Positions 33,721 to 42,775 of a stretch of DNA of 43,569 bases are shown piece after piece. The position numbers were made by a program, and so were the translations under genes. The first letter of the stretch is position 1. Every line of letters begins with the position of its first letter. Origin of the DNA: Ekhidna sp. (GTDB lineage Bacteria > Bacteroidota > Bacteroidia > Cytophagales > Cyclobacteriaceae). The stretch is from assembly GCA_014323825.1 (NCBI GenBank), contig JACONI010000109.1:1-43569 (forward strand), written 5' to 3'. The notes beneath the pieces were generated by a model. It made no database searches and was not told where the DNA came from. It worked only from the letters and a program-made list of their open reading frames with translations.

Positions 33721-36393
33721 CTATTTGAATTTGTATTCCAAGCCGATTTTGAGAAATCTACTGAAAACGAAATTTTGTTCAGAGGTAAAATAAGTCGGAT
33801 ATATAGTCTGCCGGACAAAGTCAGAGTCATTGAGTAGATTATCAACAGAAAAGAACCAATTTAATTTTGAGGCAGCGTAATCTACCCGAATCATAATATT
33901 TGTGAAGTTTGATCTAACATTTCCCAAAAATTTTACAGTTCGCAAACCCGGAGTTAAAAGAAGTTTTTTATCAAAAAAATCTAAGCGGGTTGAGATATTC
34001 AAAGAAAGCATTTTTTGACTACTCCTTGATTCGGTAAGTCCATTTTTAAACCGGAAATTTGAATATTTAGGATAAAAGAAAAAATCAAAAGGTTTATTTT
34101 CTATTTGAGTATTGAGTTTTAAACCTAATAATGTCCTACTTGTACGAGTAGTATATATTGTCCCTTGATCATCGGTATTTTGGCTCTGATTGATTAGCCA
34201 CTCCGGTTCAATGATAATATCAATGGGTATCGTTTTAAAGTCTTTAGTAATTGGTACGGTAATAGCAAGATATTCCGCTTTTAACTGATCGTATGCTATG
34301 GAGATAACAGGACTTTCCGAAAACAGGAATCTATCTGCATTTTTTACCTGACCGTAAAGAATCCAGGGCTCAAATAAAATATTGCTATCCTGAATTTTCT
34401 TTGCGCCCGTCAGGTCTATGGTCATTTCGTTTTGTGGAGATAAAATAGATCGATTGGGGATAACAATGGATTGGAAACCGGTAATCTCCACACCTGGGAT
34501 AAGTTTTTCTAAAGGAAACTGGGAAACGCTTCTTGAAAAGGAAGCCGAGATGTGATTGAAACCGGGAGCAGAATAGGCAGCACTCAATTTAATATTAAAG
34601 AAGTTATTTTTCGTTTGTTCACTTAATAGAGCGGGGTAGCTTATAGCAGTCCACCGAACCTCATTATCGAAATTGAATCTTCCTAGTTCAATGCTATGAT
34701 TTATAAAAGACCCTAGTCTGCTGACGTTCAGCGACCCGGTTCCGGTGAAGTCAGGAGACCGATTATTTGTTTCAGCACCACGATTAGTCCCTTCTTTTCC
34801 TACGGTAAGTTTTTTTGAATGGTAAAAACCACCTAAACCGGATGTTCCCAGCTTGCTTTCATGATAGATTGTGATTTCCGATAAAAAATTGTTGGCATCT
34901 ATATCAATTGACTGCTGAAAATCTGAAATATTACGCCCCTGTTCATCTACAAAAGTTGAGCCGTAAGAAGGGGCATTATGAAATAGTTTTTTATCCTGAT
35001 TTGCTGCAATGGCAGCGTGAGAGGCTTTAAGTTGAAGACCTGTTTTATCGGATATTTTATGCTCCACTAACAGGTTTTCATAAAAGCTGTTAGAATTATG
35101 CCGGCTGCTATATTGGTAGTTTAAAACCTGAACCTCTTCATTGTTGAGGGTCTCAAAATCATTATCAAAAAGAACTGCATTCAGATCCAGTTTTATTTTC
35201 CAGTTATTTTGATCAAATCGTACGTCGACTTTATTCTTTGAGGAGTAGTCAATGATTTTCTGAGTCTCCCGAAGATTGGTAGAAAAATCAAAAGAATTGA
35301 ATTCCTGGTCGTAGCTTCTCCCTTTCCCATCTCTGGAGTAAGCATTGTAACTACCAAAGTAAATAGCTAAGGACGGGGAAATTGTAAATTTCGTGCTTAA
35401 GCCTGCTATGTTTTTTTCAGCGATTGTATAATCTCTGAACCCAAAAATCTCATCCTGAAAGGCTTCTCGTTCTGTCAAAGTCTGAAAATCGGCAGGTATC
35501 TCAAAGATTTTTTGAAAGGCTTCGACCCCAAGGTTCTTTATTTGATCGAGGGATATGGTCTGCTCTCCGAAACGATCATGCTCTACAAAAAGATGGATCT
35601 TTGCTTTCTTTTTCAGAGAGAAGGCATTCAGATATCCCCCGGGTTCAGTCTGCTCCTGATATCCGAGCGTTCCTCTGAGTTTTCCAAACAATGATTTTTT
35701 AAGACCTTCCTTTAGTTTGATATCTAAAACTACATATTCGGTGGCATCCAGAAGGCTTTCTTTCAGTTTAGTGTCCTTTTCATCTGTTCTTACTTCCACA
35801 TTTTTTACGTCTTCGGGTGAAATGGAACGTGTGATTAAAGCTGCGCCTGCATCACTTACTTCCTCTCCGTCAATAAGCACTTTCCTTACCACTTTTCCAT
35901 TGACTTTAATTTCACCATCCCCTCCAATCTTGAAGCCCGGGATTCTGGCTAATACGTCCTCTAAGTTTTGATCTCTTGCTTGTGTATAGTGTGCTACATC
36001 ATAAATGATAGTATCTTCTTTCACTATCACCGGACCGCTTACTACTACTTCCTGAAGCCGCTCTTCCAGAGGTGTCAGTTGTAAATTAAGCAGGATGGTA
36101 GTGTCTTTTTCACTTCCAAATACAATATCCCGCTCAATCGTATGATAACCCAGCCTGCTTGTTTTGAGTGTGAGAATGGATAACTCAGTAGGAATTTCTA
36201 TTTGATAGTTACCATCAACATCCGACTGCGTATAACCTATTATTTTGTTGGATTGATACCGGTAAAGTATAACAGACACAAATGATACACCGGTACTATC
36301 CGCACGATCAGAGATGTTTCCCCAGAGGGAAGATTGGGAGAATACATTTAAACCAACTAAAAGAAATAATAAAGCCCAGAGGGGTGTCCTCAT
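33721..36393 (-). CDS. TonB-receptor-like outer membrane beta-barrel protein
   Basis: The ATG at 36393 gives a clean signal peptide (MRTPLWALLFLLVGLNVFSQ) and ~890 residues; the longer GTG start at 36408 overlaps the GLPGLI gene. A carboxypeptidase-regulatory-like domain follows (DSTGVSFVSVILYRYQSNKI, QSDVDGNYQIEIP), then a plug-like domain (LEDVLARIPGFKIGGDGEIK, VRKVLIDGEEV, EDVKNVEVRTDE) and a long beta-barrel ending in aromatic FLKIGLEYKFK. It fits the class of Bacteroidota outer membrane barrels with a degenerate TonB box. It is 8 nt downstream of the GLPGLI gene, forming one operon. The cargo is unknown. Confidence 0.85.
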   Translation of the reverse strand: MRTPLWALLFLLVGLNVFSQSSLWGNISDRADSTGVSFVSVILYRYQSNKIIGYTQSDVDGNYQIEIPTELSILTLKTSRLGYHTIERDIVFGSEKDTTILLNLQLTPLEERLQEVVVSGPVIVKEDTIIYDVAHYTQARDQNLEDVLARIPGFKIGGDGEIKVNGKVVRKVLIDGEEVSDAGAALITRSISPEDVKNVEVRTDEKDTKLKESLLDATEYVVLDIKLKEGLKKSLFGKLRGTLGYQEQTEPGGYLNAFSLKKKAKIHLFVEHDRFGEQTISLDQIKNLGVEAFQKIFEIPADFQTLTEREAFQDEIFGFRDYTIAEKNIAGLSTKFTISPSLAIYFGSYNAYSRDGKGRSYDQEFNSFDFSTNLRETQKIIDYSSKNKVDVRFDQNNWKIKLDLNAVLFDNDFETLNNEEVQVLNYQYSSRHNSNSFYENLLVEHKISDKTGLQLKASHAAIAANQDKKLFHNAPSYGSTFVDEQGRNISDFQQSIDIDANNFLSEITIYHESKLGTSGLGGFYHSKKLTVGKEGTNRGAETNNRSPDFTGTGSLNVSRLGSFINHSIELGRFNFDNEVRWTAISYPALLSEQTKNNFFNIKLSAAYSAPGFNHISASFSRSVSQFPLEKLIPGVEITGFQSIVIPNRSILSPQNEMTIDLTGAKKIQDSNILFEPWILYGQVKNADRFLFSESPVISIAYDQLKAEYLAITVPITKDFKTIPIDIIIEPEWLINQSQNTDDQGTIYTTRTSRTLLGLKLNTQIENKPFDFFFYPKYSNFRFKNGLTESRSSQKMLSLNISTRLDFFDKKLLLTPGLRTVKFLGNVRSNFTNIMIRVDYAASKLNWFFSVDNLLNDSDFVRQTIYPTYFTSEQNFVFSRFLKIGLEYKFK

Positions 36394-36400
36394 TTCATTG

Positions 36401-37123
36401 CTAGCCACCGGACTTCAACAACTTCTTTTGCTGCTTTAGCCACTTCTTATCAATCGTCCATGGTTCAAACATTTGATCGCGTGTAATTGCGATACCATCC
36501 GGTTCGTCTAAGGTTAGTTTATTTTGTAAGGACACATCGTTGATTTGCTTTAGCGTAAACCACACACTCTTAATATTCGAATAACGCAGTTCAATAATTA
36601 ACCCGGGCAGACCCTGATAAAAACCGGGACCGGAAGGAACAGGTATTTCCGGGCTAAACCATGCGATTGCATTTTCATAGAAAGGAGTACCCATATAACC
36701 TTTTTCTGCATCCATATCGTCTTTTAAACCAGTGACATCTAAGGACTTTGTAATTGCTTTTTGTGCTAAATATCCGTTTATCATCTTTGTTTCTTCCGTT
36801 ATTTCCCACTGCATATCTTTCAAATCCCAACTGGCAGTTAAAGGAAATTTCTCTTCTATACGATTTACCTTCACCGTTCCTTCAGCAAAATCTACCAAAA
36901 CCTGGTAATACTCATCATAGTTATAGAACTCCCATCCATTCTCATCTTTAAAGGTCGATTTCTCCTTATGGAAAGTAAAAAGGCTGATCCCGTCATGATA
37001 TAGCAGCTTCATTTCTGTTTTATAGTGATAGTATGAATAATAAGTATAAATGATCTCTTTTACATCCTGGCAATAAAGCACTTTTACCAGAAGAAAAGAC
37101 ATAAAGAATAAAGTGCATTTCAT
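36401..37123 (-). CDS. GLPGLI family protein
   Basis: The protein is 240 residues with a signal peptide (MKCTLFFMSFLLVKVLYCQ). The family-naming motif appears as GFYQGLPGLIIELRYSN. Upstream are KINGYLAQKA-like and AIAWFSPEIPVPSGPGFY segments usual for the family. Function is unknown; family genes are regularly next to TonB-dependent-receptor-like genes, as here, and suggest a periplasmic partner of the barrel protein. Confidence 0.92.
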   Translation of the reverse strand: MKCTLFFMSFLLVKVLYCQDVKEIIYTYYSYYHYKTEMKLLYHDGISLFTFHKEKSTFKDENGWEFYNYDEYYQVLVDFAEGTVKVNRIEEKFPLTASWDLKDMQWEITEETKMINGYLAQKAITKSLDVTGLKDDMDAEKGYMGTPFYENAIAWFSPEIPVPSGPGFYQGLPGLIIELRYSNIKSVWFTLKQINDVSLQNKLTLDEPDGIAITRDQMFEPWTIDKKWLKQQKKLLKSGG

Positions 37124-37152
37124 ATATATGTTGTAAGTTAGTTTAAGTTTTA

Positions 37153-37191
37153 AAACTGAGATATTACCTTTTCAAGATAATATCTCAGTTT
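37153..37191 (-). terminator. Strong hairpin between the small exported protein and GLPGLI genes
   Basis: The perfect 14-bp arms AAACTGAGATATTA and TAATATCTCAGTTT are separated by an 11-nt loop. T-rich sequence follows on the minus strand (TTTTAAAAC), and also on the other strand. It may end most transcripts after the small gene and let only part continue into the barrel operon. Confidence 0.65.
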
Positions 37192-37212
37192 AATTTTTTA
37201 GTAATTGATCCT

Positions 37213-37527
37213 CTAATAAGATAAGTCTTCCCCTAATGAAGAGATATCTTGCTCCGCAATTATCTCCGGTTGCTCTGCCCTATCATTTTCAAGTGCTTCT
37301 ATTAGTAAAACACTTTTCTCAACGAGTCTACCACAATTACAAATAAAACATTTATTAATAACTTTACCTGACTTAGGATGATATACCTTACAGCCTATGC
37401 CTTCTTCATTACTACATGCTTCCTCGTTCGTAGTTCCGGACTCATTCACAGGAACGGAAGAAGAAGTCAATACTCCAAATAATCCGATTGCTAATGCAAC
37501 GGCAAACACTTTAAATAACTTTCTCAT
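37213..37527 (-). CDS. Small exported Cys-containing protein, unknown function
   Basis: ATG at 37527 gives 104 residues with a typical signal peptide (MRKLFKVFAVALAIGLFGVL, then TSSS). The mature part has five cysteines in a compact segment (ACSNEEGIGCKVYHPKSG, KCFICNCGRL) and an acidic tail (EQPEIIAEQDISSLGEDLSY). The layout recalls the small secreted peptides found next to exporter or receptor genes in Bacteroidota (for example the NVEALA group), but the defining motif is absent. It precedes the GLPGLI and barrel genes and is separated from them by a 14-bp hairpin. Confidence 0.6.
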   Translation of the reverse strand: MRKLFKVFAVALAIGLFGVLTSSSVPVNESGTTNEEACSNEEGIGCKVYHPKSGKVINKCFICNCGRLVEKSVLLIEALENDRAEQPEIIAEQDISSLGEDLSY

Positions 37528-37976
37528 TTTTCTTACAATTGAAATTAAACCATTATTTACTTGTTTAAATATAATCAAAATGGGAGTATTTCAAACATTT
37601 TCGTGAAAAAATGTATTAATTTATTAAATGAGTATATTAGTTTTTTAAATGATAAAATCTGATGCTCTTTCTTTCAGGGTATCTTTTTGATAAACAGGTG
37701 AGCAATTCCGGCAGAAATCGTCAATAGCACAGAAAATTTCGATGATTATATAATAAGATAATATGAGTATATATTTGGTTATAATTTCTGATTTTCAATG
37801 CTTTATTATACTATATATCACGCTATTATCCTTAAAAAATTACAATTTTACGTTGAACTCATTACATAAAAAGAAACATCAGTTAAGAATGCGTTATTAA
37901 CAATGTATTAAGGGAAAGAAAAACCATGCAGTGCTGAAGGGCAAGGAGCCCGAGTTGTATGACATACAACATTGTA
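37528..37976. other. AT-rich 450-bp gap between hemL and the small exported protein gene
   Basis: No coding frame was recognised. The 3' end of hemL lies at one side, so the promoter of the small-protein operon must lie here, but I could not find a convincing TAnnTTTG box. Confidence 0.4.
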
Positions 37977-39266
37977 TTATTTGCTTTGATCTAAAAACGC
38001 TTCAAAAGAAGAGACAATTTTATTAGTCTCTTCTTTAGTAATTTCAGTACATAAAAAGAGTGATTCGAATTGTGAAGGGGCTAAATACACTCCTCTTTCC
38101 AGCATAAATCTGAAATAGCTGCCAAATTTTTCCGTATCACATGATTTTGCAGTTTCAAAGTTGGTTACCTTCTTATCAGTAAAAAAAAGACTGAACATGC
38201 TTCCAATCTGATTGATAGTGTAGTTTAACTTCCTTTTCTTTAAAGCCTTTTTATATCCTTCCGTAATCCTTTTTGCAGTATTATTTAATTGGTCATAAAT
38301 TTTGGGATGCTCATTAAGTTGGGACAGTTGAGCAAATCCTGCTGCCATTGCCACGGGGTTTCCTGAAAGTGTACCTGCCTGATAAACCGGTCCCTGAGGA
38401 GATACATAATCCATAATATCAGCTCTACCCCCGTAGGCTCCTACCGGCATTCCGCCACCAATAATTTTACCTAAAGTTGTGATGTCAGGTTTCACGTTAA
38501 AAACCTCTTGTCCTCCCCCTTTAGCTAACCTGAAACCTGTCATTACTTCATCGAAAATTAGAATGATCTCATTTTCATCACATACTTTCCTTAGTCCCTC
38601 CAGAAAGCCGGGCTCAGGCAGTACACAACCCATATTTCCACCCACAGGCTCAACAATAACAGCAGCTACTTCTCCTTTATTATCGGCAATGACCTCATTA
38701 GTTTTACCCGGATTGTTAAAGGGTGCTAATAATGTGTCTTTTGCCGTTCCTTCCGTTACCCCGGGGCTATCCGGAACCCCCATTGTCATCGCACCACTTC
38801 CTGCTGCGATTAGAAACGAATCCCCGTGCCCATGGTAACATCCTTCAAACTTCAAAACTTTATTTCTTTTGGTAAACCCCCTTGCTAAACGTATTGCTGA
38901 CATGGTGGCTTCTGTACCTGAATTTACCATCCGAACTTTTTCAATAGAAGGAACCATATCCGTGATTAATTCGGCAAGCTCAACCTCCATTCGAGAGGGA
39001 GCACCAAAAGACGGGGAGTCAATCACCGCTTTGATAATGGCTTCTTCTATCTCCTTATTTGCGTGCCCGAGAATCATAGGCCCCCAACTGTTGATCAGGT
39101 CTATGTAGGTATTTCCATCTTCATCATAGAGATAAGCACCTTCTGCTCTTACAAAAAAAAGGGGATCACCTCCCACTGATTTAAAAGCCCTTACCGGAGA
39201 ATTGACTCCTCCGGGTATGTAATTTTTTGCCCGATTGAATAGTTCCTTGCTTGTATTGATGTTCAT
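37977..39266 (-). CDS. hemL: Glutamate-1-semialdehyde 2,1-aminomutase
   Basis: The protein is 429 residues. PLP-lysine motif TTLGKIIGGGMPVGAYGG, GSGAMTMGVPDSPGVT, FDEVMTGFR and YQAGTLSGNPVAMAAG are all present. The N-terminal YIPGGVNSPVRAFKSVGGDP is diagnostic. It makes 5-aminolevulinate for heme by the C5 pathway. It starts 4 nt after the periplasmic-binding gene, suggesting co-transcription with it and guaA. Confidence 0.97.
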   Translation of the reverse strand: MNINTSKELFNRAKNYIPGGVNSPVRAFKSVGGDPLFFVRAEGAYLYDEDGNTYIDLINSWGPMILGHANKEIEEAIIKAVIDSPSFGAPSRMEVELAELITDMVPSIEKVRMVNSGTEATMSAIRLARGFTKRNKVLKFEGCYHGHGDSFLIAAGSGAMTMGVPDSPGVTEGTAKDTLLAPFNNPGKTNEVIADNKGEVAAVIVEPVGGNMGCVLPEPGFLEGLRKVCDENEIILIFDEVMTGFRLAKGGGQEVFNVKPDITTLGKIIGGGMPVGAYGGRADIMDYVSPQGPVYQAGTLSGNPVAMAAGFAQLSQLNEHPKIYDQLNNTAKRITEGYKKALKKRKLNYTINQIGSMFSLFFTDKKVTNFETAKSCDTEKFGSYFRFMLERGVYLAPSQFESLFLCTEITKEETNKIVSSFEAFLDQSK

Positions 39267-39270
39267 TCAT

Positions 39271-41088
39271 TCAATTTTGCTTATCAATCTGATTAACCAA
39301 CTTCAGCTCCTCAAGTTTGGTAATCGGTACTACCTGATTGTCATTAAATATCCCATACTGAATGCCCCCCATAACCTTTCCTTTAAAGTATTTGCCGGTT
39401 CGCAAACCCACTTGAAAGTACTTTCCGTATTTATCCAGCAGTTTACCAAATTGAAAGATTAGCTCGTACCCAAGTAAATGATATTCCTCGGGCTCCTGAC
39501 CGTATCCGGAGATAAAATCTTCTTTAAATGCCTCAAACCATGAAAGATCTTTATTGAATAAATCAGGGCTTATAAATGCAATATCAAGCCTTTCAAACTG
39601 ATCATAGGAAATCGTTGAGAACTCCAGCCAGTTCTGATAGCCAATAATACCAATGGTATCTGTCCTTACCTCGGATAAGCTAATGAAGTTGTTTGCCAGC
39701 AGGTTGCTGCCTGATGCTACAAACATGTGACCGATGCTGTCAGGTTGAATGAAAAAACGCTCTTCATAATATTCTGTGACATCGTTTCCTTCGTCATCTT
39801 TAATAATTACTCCTGAATCCTGATCTCGAAGGGGCCTAGTTTTGACATACCTCCCGGGCAAAAGATTAATAGAATCTAACTGCTCGGTTGTGTACATAGT
39901 ATCTAACCTAAATTCATACTTTTCAATAAAGTCCTTTTGAATTTGCTGAGCCGACTCATTGGTTATTCGCTCAAACTTCACAACCAGAAATCCTTCTTTT
40001 TCAATCTCTTCTTTGTATGCGTTCGCAACTAAACTGTCTTTATGTTTTTCATAGAAAACATACGCTAATCTATTTTCCTTAAATTTTTTTTTAGAATAAA
40101 CTGCTGCTACTCTTCCCTGTGTATTATATGATGGTTTGAATAAGAATGAATAAGCGTTATCTCCGGTAATCTCACTATTGGAAGACAATGGATTGATCAT
40201 TGGAATTTTATTTTCCTCGGAGTACTTACTAATAACTTCATTTGGCCCCCGGTATAATGGACCAATGATCAAATCAGCGTTTTCAAGGTTTCCATCTGAA
40301 ACTATTTTTTGTGTCTCGGATTTATTCTTTTTTGTATCAATGGGGAAAATTTCCAGCAATATTCCCTCTTTTTTCAGGTCGCTTTGAGCCATTTTCATTC
40401 CCTGATATAGATTGAAAATGATTGAGTTCTTTATCACTGTCTGAGGATGTGCTAAGGATTCGTACATGAACGGCAGGACGGCAGCAATTGCATACTTGTT
40501 TTTCTTTATCATTTTTAGATCCTTCTCTACATCCATTACCTCAATATCAAATTTATTGCTAAGGTGCGAGAGGAGTATATGATCTCTTTCGCTGTAAGGC
40601 TGAGAAAGAATTCTCTTGATTAAATAATTAGCGAGCAGTTTGTTATCGGGGGCTATTTCATAGGTCTTCTCCAGTTCATCAACTGTATAGCCGGAGAACT
40701 CACTTCTTAGCAAAGACTCCTTTAAACCGGTAGATAGACTTTCAATATGTGTAAATCCATCGTGATACTTATTAAGAGAAAATGCCGTATAACCCAGCCA
40801 ATAATAAACTTCTTCAATTTTATTCCAGTTTGGATAGTGATGAAGAGTTTGCAGAAACATATCATAAGCCTCTTTTTTGTTATCCTGTTTTAAGTCTGCA
40901 AGGGCATAATAGAAAGAGGAATAAGCGCCGAAAAAATCATCATTAATGAGTGATTTGAACGACAGCTGAGCCGAAGAATAATTACCCAGGGAAAACTGTC
41001 GCTTAGCCTCCAGATATTCTGCCTGAACGGATTGGCCGAATCCAAACAAAAATGAAAAAATAAGGACAAAAAAGATTAAGCACTTCAC
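39271..41088 (-). CDS. TPR plus type 1 periplasmic-binding domain protein
   Basis: The protein is 605 residues with a signal peptide (CLIFFVLIFSFLFGFGQS). Residues ~20-190 carry tetratricopeptide-like repeats (EAKRQFSLGNYSSAQLSFKS, YALADLKQDNKKEAYDMFLQ). From ~205 on it resembles branched-chain amino-acid binding proteins (IAAVLPFMYES, ADLIIGPLYRGPNEVISKYS, IPMINPLSSNSEITGDNAY). The architecture parallels LpoA-type activators of penicillin-binding proteins, but no ABC transporter genes are nearby and the ligand is unknown. 28 nt downstream of guaA. Confidence 0.8.
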   Translation of the reverse strand: MKCLIFFVLIFSFLFGFGQSVQAEYLEAKRQFSLGNYSSAQLSFKSLINDDFFGAYSSFYYALADLKQDNKKEAYDMFLQTLHHYPNWNKIEEVYYWLGYTAFSLNKYHDGFTHIESLSTGLKESLLRSEFSGYTVDELEKTYEIAPDNKLLANYLIKRILSQPYSERDHILLSHLSNKFDIEVMDVEKDLKMIKKNKYAIAAVLPFMYESLAHPQTVIKNSIIFNLYQGMKMAQSDLKKEGILLEIFPIDTKKNKSETQKIVSDGNLENADLIIGPLYRGPNEVISKYSEENKIPMINPLSSNSEITGDNAYSFLFKPSYNTQGRVAAVYSKKKFKENRLAYVFYEKHKDSLVANAYKEEIEKEGFLVVKFERITNESAQQIQKDFIEKYEFRLDTMYTTEQLDSINLLPGRYVKTRPLRDQDSGVIIKDDEGNDVTEYYEERFFIQPDSIGHMFVASGSNLLANNFISLSEVRTDTIGIIGYQNWLEFSTISYDQFERLDIAFISPDLFNKDLSWFEAFKEDFISGYGQEPEEYHLLGYELIFQFGKLLDKYGKYFQVGLRTGKYFKGKVMGGIQYGIFNDNQVVPITKLEELKLVNQIDKQN

Positions 41089-41116
41089 AAAGCCGATTTT
41101 AATTTAAAACTAACAA

Positions 41117-42640
41117 TTATTCCCACTCTATGGTAGCCGGAGGCTTTGAACTTATGTCGTAAACCACCCGATTGATACCTTTCACCCGGTTGATGATTTT
41201 ATTCGATACTTTACTTAGAAATTCATAAGGTAAATGCACCCAGTCTGCGGTCATACCGTCAATACTTGAGACGGCTCGTAAAGCGGCTACATTTTCGTAT
41301 GTTCTTTCATCTCCCATTACTCCCACAGATTGAACAGGCAATAGCATTGCACCGGCCTGCCAGACTTTATCATAAAGTCCCTCCTCTTTGAGGCTGCTGA
41401 TAAAAATGGAGTCAACCTCTTGCAAAATTCGTACTTTTTCAGCGGTAATATCGCCGAGAATTCGAATGCCTAAACCGGGTCCCGGAAACGGATGCCTGCC
41501 TAAAATAAAGTCCGGCATTCCTAATGCTTTACCGACATTCCGAACCTCGTCTTTGAAAAGTGAATTTAAAGGCTCTACCACCTTTAAATTCATCTTAGCG
41601 GGAAGTCCTCCGACATTATGGTGAGATTTAATGGTTATTGATGGACCATTAACAGCAACAGATTCAATGACATCAGGATAAATGGTACCCTGTCCGAGCC
41701 ATCTGACATCTTTGATTCTTTTTGCTTCCTCATCAAAAACTTCAATAAAAACCCTGCCTATTATCTTCCTTTTACTTTCCGGATCTTGTTCTCCGGCAAG
41801 TTCTTCGTAGAAACGATCTTTGACATCAACACCTTTCACATTGAGGCCTAGTCCTTCATAAGACTTCAATACATCCTCAAATTCATCTTTTCTGAGAAGT
41901 CCGTTATCTACAAAAATGCAATAGAGATTTTTACCTATTGCCTGATGAATCAGCATAGCAGCTACGGAAGAATCAACTCCACCGGACAATCCTAACACTA
42001 CTTTATCATCCGATAGCCCGGATTTTAGTTTGGCAACAGTCTCCTCCACAAAAATATCAGGTGTCCAATCCTGTGATGCCTTACAAATATGAACCACAAA
42101 ATTCCTCAGAATGGTTTTACCCTGCTCACTATGTGTAACTTCAGGATGAAACTGGATTCCATATATGTGCTTATTTTCAACCTTGAAAGCAGCTACGGGA
42201 ATAGATGCTGTATTGGCTATCCGTTTGAAATTATTTGGTAAATCCGTGATAGTATCCCCATGAGACATCCACACCCGGCTGCCCGGCTCTACTTCTTTCA
42301 GCAAATCGTAATGTGAATCAATCCCTGTAAGATTTGTTCTACCATATTCCCGACGATCCGATTTAGCAACGGTGCCGCCATGGTTTTTTACAAGCAGCTG
42401 CGCACCGTAGCAAATCCCTAAAACCGGTACATTTTCCAGATCGTCTGTTATGATAGCCGGAGACCCTTCATCAAGAACCGAACATGGCCCTCCTGAAAGG
42501 ATTACTCCTTTAATAGCAGAGGTTAATTCAAATTTATTGAAGGGATGAATTTCACAGTAAACACTTAACTCTCTTACCCTTCTGGCTATTAATTGGGTGT
42601 ACTGAGAACCAAAATCAAGAATGAGAATTTTATCCTGCAT
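41117..42640 (-). CDS. guaA: GMP synthase (glutamine-hydrolysing)
   Basis: The protein is 507 residues. The class I amidotransferase domain has GICYGAQLL (nucleophile Cys) and [14 protein letters not shown] (His-Glu). The ATP pyrophosphatase P-loop is [15 protein letters not shown]. The dimerisation end has [29 protein letters not shown]. It converts XMP to GMP. With purH in the window, two purine genes are present but not linked. Confidence 0.98.
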   Translation of the reverse strand: MQDKILILDFGSQYTQLIARRVRELSVYCEIHPFNKFELTSAIKGVILSGGPCSVLDEGSPAIITDDLENVPVLGICYGAQLLVKNHGGTVAKSDRREYGRTNLTGIDSHYDLLKEVEPGSRVWMSHGDTITDLPNNFKRIANTASIPVAAFKVENKHIYGIQFHPEVTHSEQGKTILRNFVVHICKASQDWTPDIFVEETVAKLKSGLSDDKVVLGLSGGVDSSVAAMLIHQAIGKNLYCIFVDNGLLRKDEFEDVLKSYEGLGLNVKGVDVKDRFYEELAGEQDPESKRKIIGRVFIEVFDEEAKRIKDVRWLGQGTIYPDVIESVAVNGPSITIKSHHNVGGLPAKMNLKVVEPLNSLFKDEVRNVGKALGMPDFILGRHPFPGPGLGIRILGDITAEKVRILQEVDSIFISSLKEEGLYDKVWQAGAMLLPVQSVGVMGDERTYENVAALRAVSSIDGMTADWVHLPYEFLSKVSNKIINRVKGINRVVYDISSKPPATIEWE

Positions 42641-42775
42641 AACTGCAAAATTACAGGGCTTGTTTCAATAGAAATCAAGGCTGCTTTGATAACTAAAAAC
42701 CAAACGTATGAAATTTTGTACTTATAGAGTAAAAAAAGTCATTGTTATTCAACCTCGGAGTTCCGGAGAAGTTTT

